Below, piece by piece: positions 61,535 to 64,000 of a DNA stretch of 64,000 nucleotides (positions are counted from its first letter, which is position 1; the number at the start of each line of letters is the position of its first letter). Source of the DNA: Bathynomus jamesi (lineage: Eukaryota; Arthropoda; Malacostraca; Isopoda; Cirolanidae). A model generated the notes under the pieces. That model made no database searches. It was not told the DNA's origin and saw only the letters and a list, made by a program, of their open reading frames with translations. A program made the translations under genes and the position numbers. Location of the stretch: contig JAJOZX010001001.1 in assembly GCA_023014485.1 (NCBI GenBank), positions 186,001 through 250,000 on the forward strand, given 5' to 3'.

Positions 61535-64000
61535 TAACTCAACTAAAAGAAACTCTAAGTTTTATAAACTATTTAATTTAAAAAAATCAAATTGTTAAAG
61601 ACGCCAACAACTACCGCAAACAGATTCAGCTAAGACATAATAGAAAATTAAATCAAGTGGGACTGAAATCGAACTTTCAACCTCTAAACCTTGATCAAAC
61701 AATTTTTCTAAGAGAACTTTAAGCAACAACGAAAGACGACTTCTCTCTTTGGGCCTAGATTTTAAGTTACCAAATTTTAAGATAAATTATGTTGAACACT
61801 TTTTATCATTTGAAAAACTTTTTCATAGTTTAAAACGAATCCCAATAGCTGATGAGACAAAACTTCCATTTCTAAAGTCTTCAATTAGGCGTATCGCCAA
61901 TAAACACTTTTATAACTTTAAACCTCATAAAGATTTTAGGTCTTTTCCGTTTGGGGGCTAACAGTGAATTTTAATGAAAATCGCTTTACTAATGTAGTTT
62001 TGATCACTGATTTAAAAACTAACTGTTTTTTTTTGGAGAAATAAAAAATAAACATGTTAGAGCACTTTAAATAATTAATATGTGTTTTAACTAGATTAAA
62101 CTAGTACAGAGGATTGTGTTAAATTTAGCCAGAGTCACAAACTGCTACTCTTTATGAAAAAGTGCTCATAGTGTGGGAAAGTGTGTTCCTTTGATAAAAA
62201 TACCTAGTTCTTTTGTTGCCAAAAGCGTCGGTCAAACGGTAAAAAGTGCAACTTTACAAATAATACGTTTTTTGAAGGATCTCGGCAGATCTGTAAAAGT
62301 AGCAGAAAAAATCAAGAATTAGTGCCCAGTTAGGTCAGTTGAATGCCAGGTTGGGTCAACTGTACGCCCTTGACGATTGGTTAGGGGAAGTCATGATATT
62401 TTCGTCAAAAACACATTAATTATTTAAAGTGCTGTAACATGTTTTTTTTCATTTCTCCAAAAAAAGGAAAGTTATTTTTGAAATCAGTGACCAAAACTAC
62501 ATTAGTATACCATTTTCATTAAAATTCGCTGCTAGCCCCCAAACGGAATAGATCCAAGTTTTTCCACCCTAATCAATAGTAAAGATATCGTCGCTTCCCT
62601 AAAAGAACTATTCAGGGATGACTCCATCAAAATTTCACGTCCTGACAAAGGCAAAGATACCATTCTTCTTAACAAATCAGATTATAATAATAACGTTAAT
62701 AACGCCCACAACGACTCCACCAAATTCATAAAGATTAATGACAATCCTCTATCACTTTCCTTAAAACTTGAAGATAAAATCAACCGTTTCCACAAAAATT
62801 ATATGATCAAAATAAAATTTCGGAGGATGTTTACAACCAAATACGCTCTTCCGGCTCCTCTCCATACACTCTTTACGGCCTCCCTAAAATACACAAACCA
62901 AATTTACCCATTAGACCTATCCTTTTCTGGCTACATCACCCATAATTACCAACTAGCAAAATTCCTAATCCCCACCCTAAACCCCCTAACGTAGAATGAA
63001 CATTCCGTACCCAATTCCTACGAATTCGCCAAAGAAATACTGGCGTTGAGCAATTCAAACAACCTCCATATGCACAGCTTTGACATGGTATCCCTCTACG
63101 CCAACGTACTAATTAGAGAAGCCATCGAATCTACACCAACAATTTATTTTCCAACAATCAGAACACAGATTTCAACCTAACGAAACAAGCATTTACCATA
63201 CTGCTAATCCTTGCCGCTTCAGACAACTACTTCTTTTCAATAAACAACTTTACCAACAAACCGATTCACTAGCCATGGGATCACCCTAAGAGCCATACTA
63301 GCTAACATCTTTCTCTGTTATCACGAAAATAACGGGCTACTCCATTGCCCCACCCATTACAAACCACACCTATATAAAAGATATGTCAATGACACATTTC
63401 TCCTCTTTCACAATGCTAACCACGCCCCTCTTTTTCTTAACTATCTCAATTCCCAGCATCACACAATCAAGTTTACTAAAGAAGACGAATCTAACAACAC
63501 TACCCTTTTTAGATATAACAATAACAAAACAAAATAACAAATTCAGCACTTCCATATATCGAAAACCTACATATACAGACCTAGGTACAAACTACTTAAG
63601 CCACATCCCCTCATTATATAAAATTAACAGCATTAAACTCTTAATCTACCGTACTTATTAACTTTGTTCCTCCTACTTATCCTTCCACAACGAAATAGAA
63701 TTCGTTCACAGTTTCAGCATTATTAACTATAACCCAAAACATTTGCTACAACCTTTAACTAGAAATTTTCTCAACAACATTTATCAACCCCCCTTAAAGT
63801 CCCCACTGTTAAAAAAGTTATACATTACTTTTCTTTTCCCTCCTACGACTATACTAGTTACAAAATACAATCAGAACTTCGCCACCTACTCACCCCTCTT
63901 TACCCTCAAATTAGCTTTCAATTTGTATTCACCAATAATAATAGCCTTAAATCGTATCTCAACCATAAAGAAAAAACCCAGCCCCTTGTTTCATCGACTA
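61535..64000 (+). pseudogene. Penelope-like element, second type, runs off window
   Basis: N-terminal region 61540-61940 (LGLDFKLPNFKINYVEHFL). After an inserted miniature element the frame resumes with ISRPDKGKDTILLNKSDY (62630), then PYTLYGLPKIHKP-like sequence in shifting frames (62830-62900), HSFDMVSLYANV (motif A, 63080), an SLAMGS-like block (63270), YKRYVNDTFLLFHN (63370; the catalytic Asp pair is altered to Asn-Asp), and FLDITITKQNNKFSTSIYRK (63515). No GIY-YIG domain is seen before the window ends. Many shifts; AT-rich. Different from the YVDD family at 31.6 and 45.3 kb. Confidence 0.8.
61945..62548. mobile_element. Miniature element in the Penelope-like gene
   Basis: 604 bp with inverted ends TTCCGTTTGGGGGCTA, similar for about 130 bp inward (ACTAATGTAGTTTTG, GTCACTGATTT and AGCACTTTAAATAATTAAT in both arms). 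Non-coding. The flanking duplication is not clear. Confidence 0.8.

Overview
The window reads as a repeat-dominated stretch of an animal genome, most likely an arthropod. The repertoire is that of invertebrate animals: mariner, Tc1-like, hAT, CACTG-ended, Polinton/Maverick, CR1-like and Penelope-like elements. Coding remnants are intronless, and a TTAGG-type repeat is present. DNA is AT-rich with very many (TA)n tracts. I cannot decide between crustacean, chelicerate and other lineages. I recognise no intact host gene. The best host candidate is one 159-bp exon with clean splice signals at 27495-27653 (minus). Almost everything else that can be named is a mobile element or a relic of one.

Layout. 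1-8982: members of one transposon family with TAGGGCGG ends and 8-bp target duplications (copies A, B and C, all minus), with a DUF4371-type hAT relic between B and C. 9.2-26.1 kb: a decayed Polinton. Its minus-strand side holds three unknown small genes and the protein-primed DNA polymerase B. Its plus-strand side holds a packaging ATPase, two small conserved genes, an integrase with a chromodomain, a penton-type minor capsid gene, a basic small protein, the double-jelly-roll major capsid gene and an Ulp1-type protease. It has been hit repeatedly. A mariner-type miniature element splits the polymerase gene. A Tc1-like element splits the penton gene, and that Tc1-like element was itself split by a CACTG-ended transposon and by a hAT element. 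A 5'-truncated LINE lies just after the protease.

27.3-40.2 kb: candidate exon, (TA)n tracts, two inverted mariner derivatives that keep only the DNA-binding domain, a perfectly palindromic mariner derivative, Penelope-like elements with four hammerhead-ribozyme-like motifs, a promoter-like GC-rich island, a 138-bp minisatellite, an apparently intact DD41D mariner, and an 80-bp-arm hairpin enclosing a tRNA-like sequence. 40.2-44.7 kb: a mariner split by copy D of the TAGGGCGG family. 44.7-55.9 kb: Penelope relics, mariner deletion derivatives, a family of large fold-back repeats, an LTR-like or promoter-like block, a deleted paralogue of the CACTG transposase, a degraded LINE, and a fold-back element with a TTAGG-type centre. 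56.2-60.6 kb: a nearly full-length CR1-type LINE with an esterase-bearing ORF1. 61.4 kb to the end: a Penelope-like element of a second type, split by a miniature element.

The Polinton genes would once have worked together: polymerase for protein-primed replication, integrase for insertion, ATPase, capsid proteins and protease for particle assembly. Nearly all now carry frameshifts or stops. Element ages can be ordered from the nesting: Polinton oldest, then the Tc1-like element, then its CACTG and hAT guests. Likewise the mariner at 40.2 kb predates copy D.
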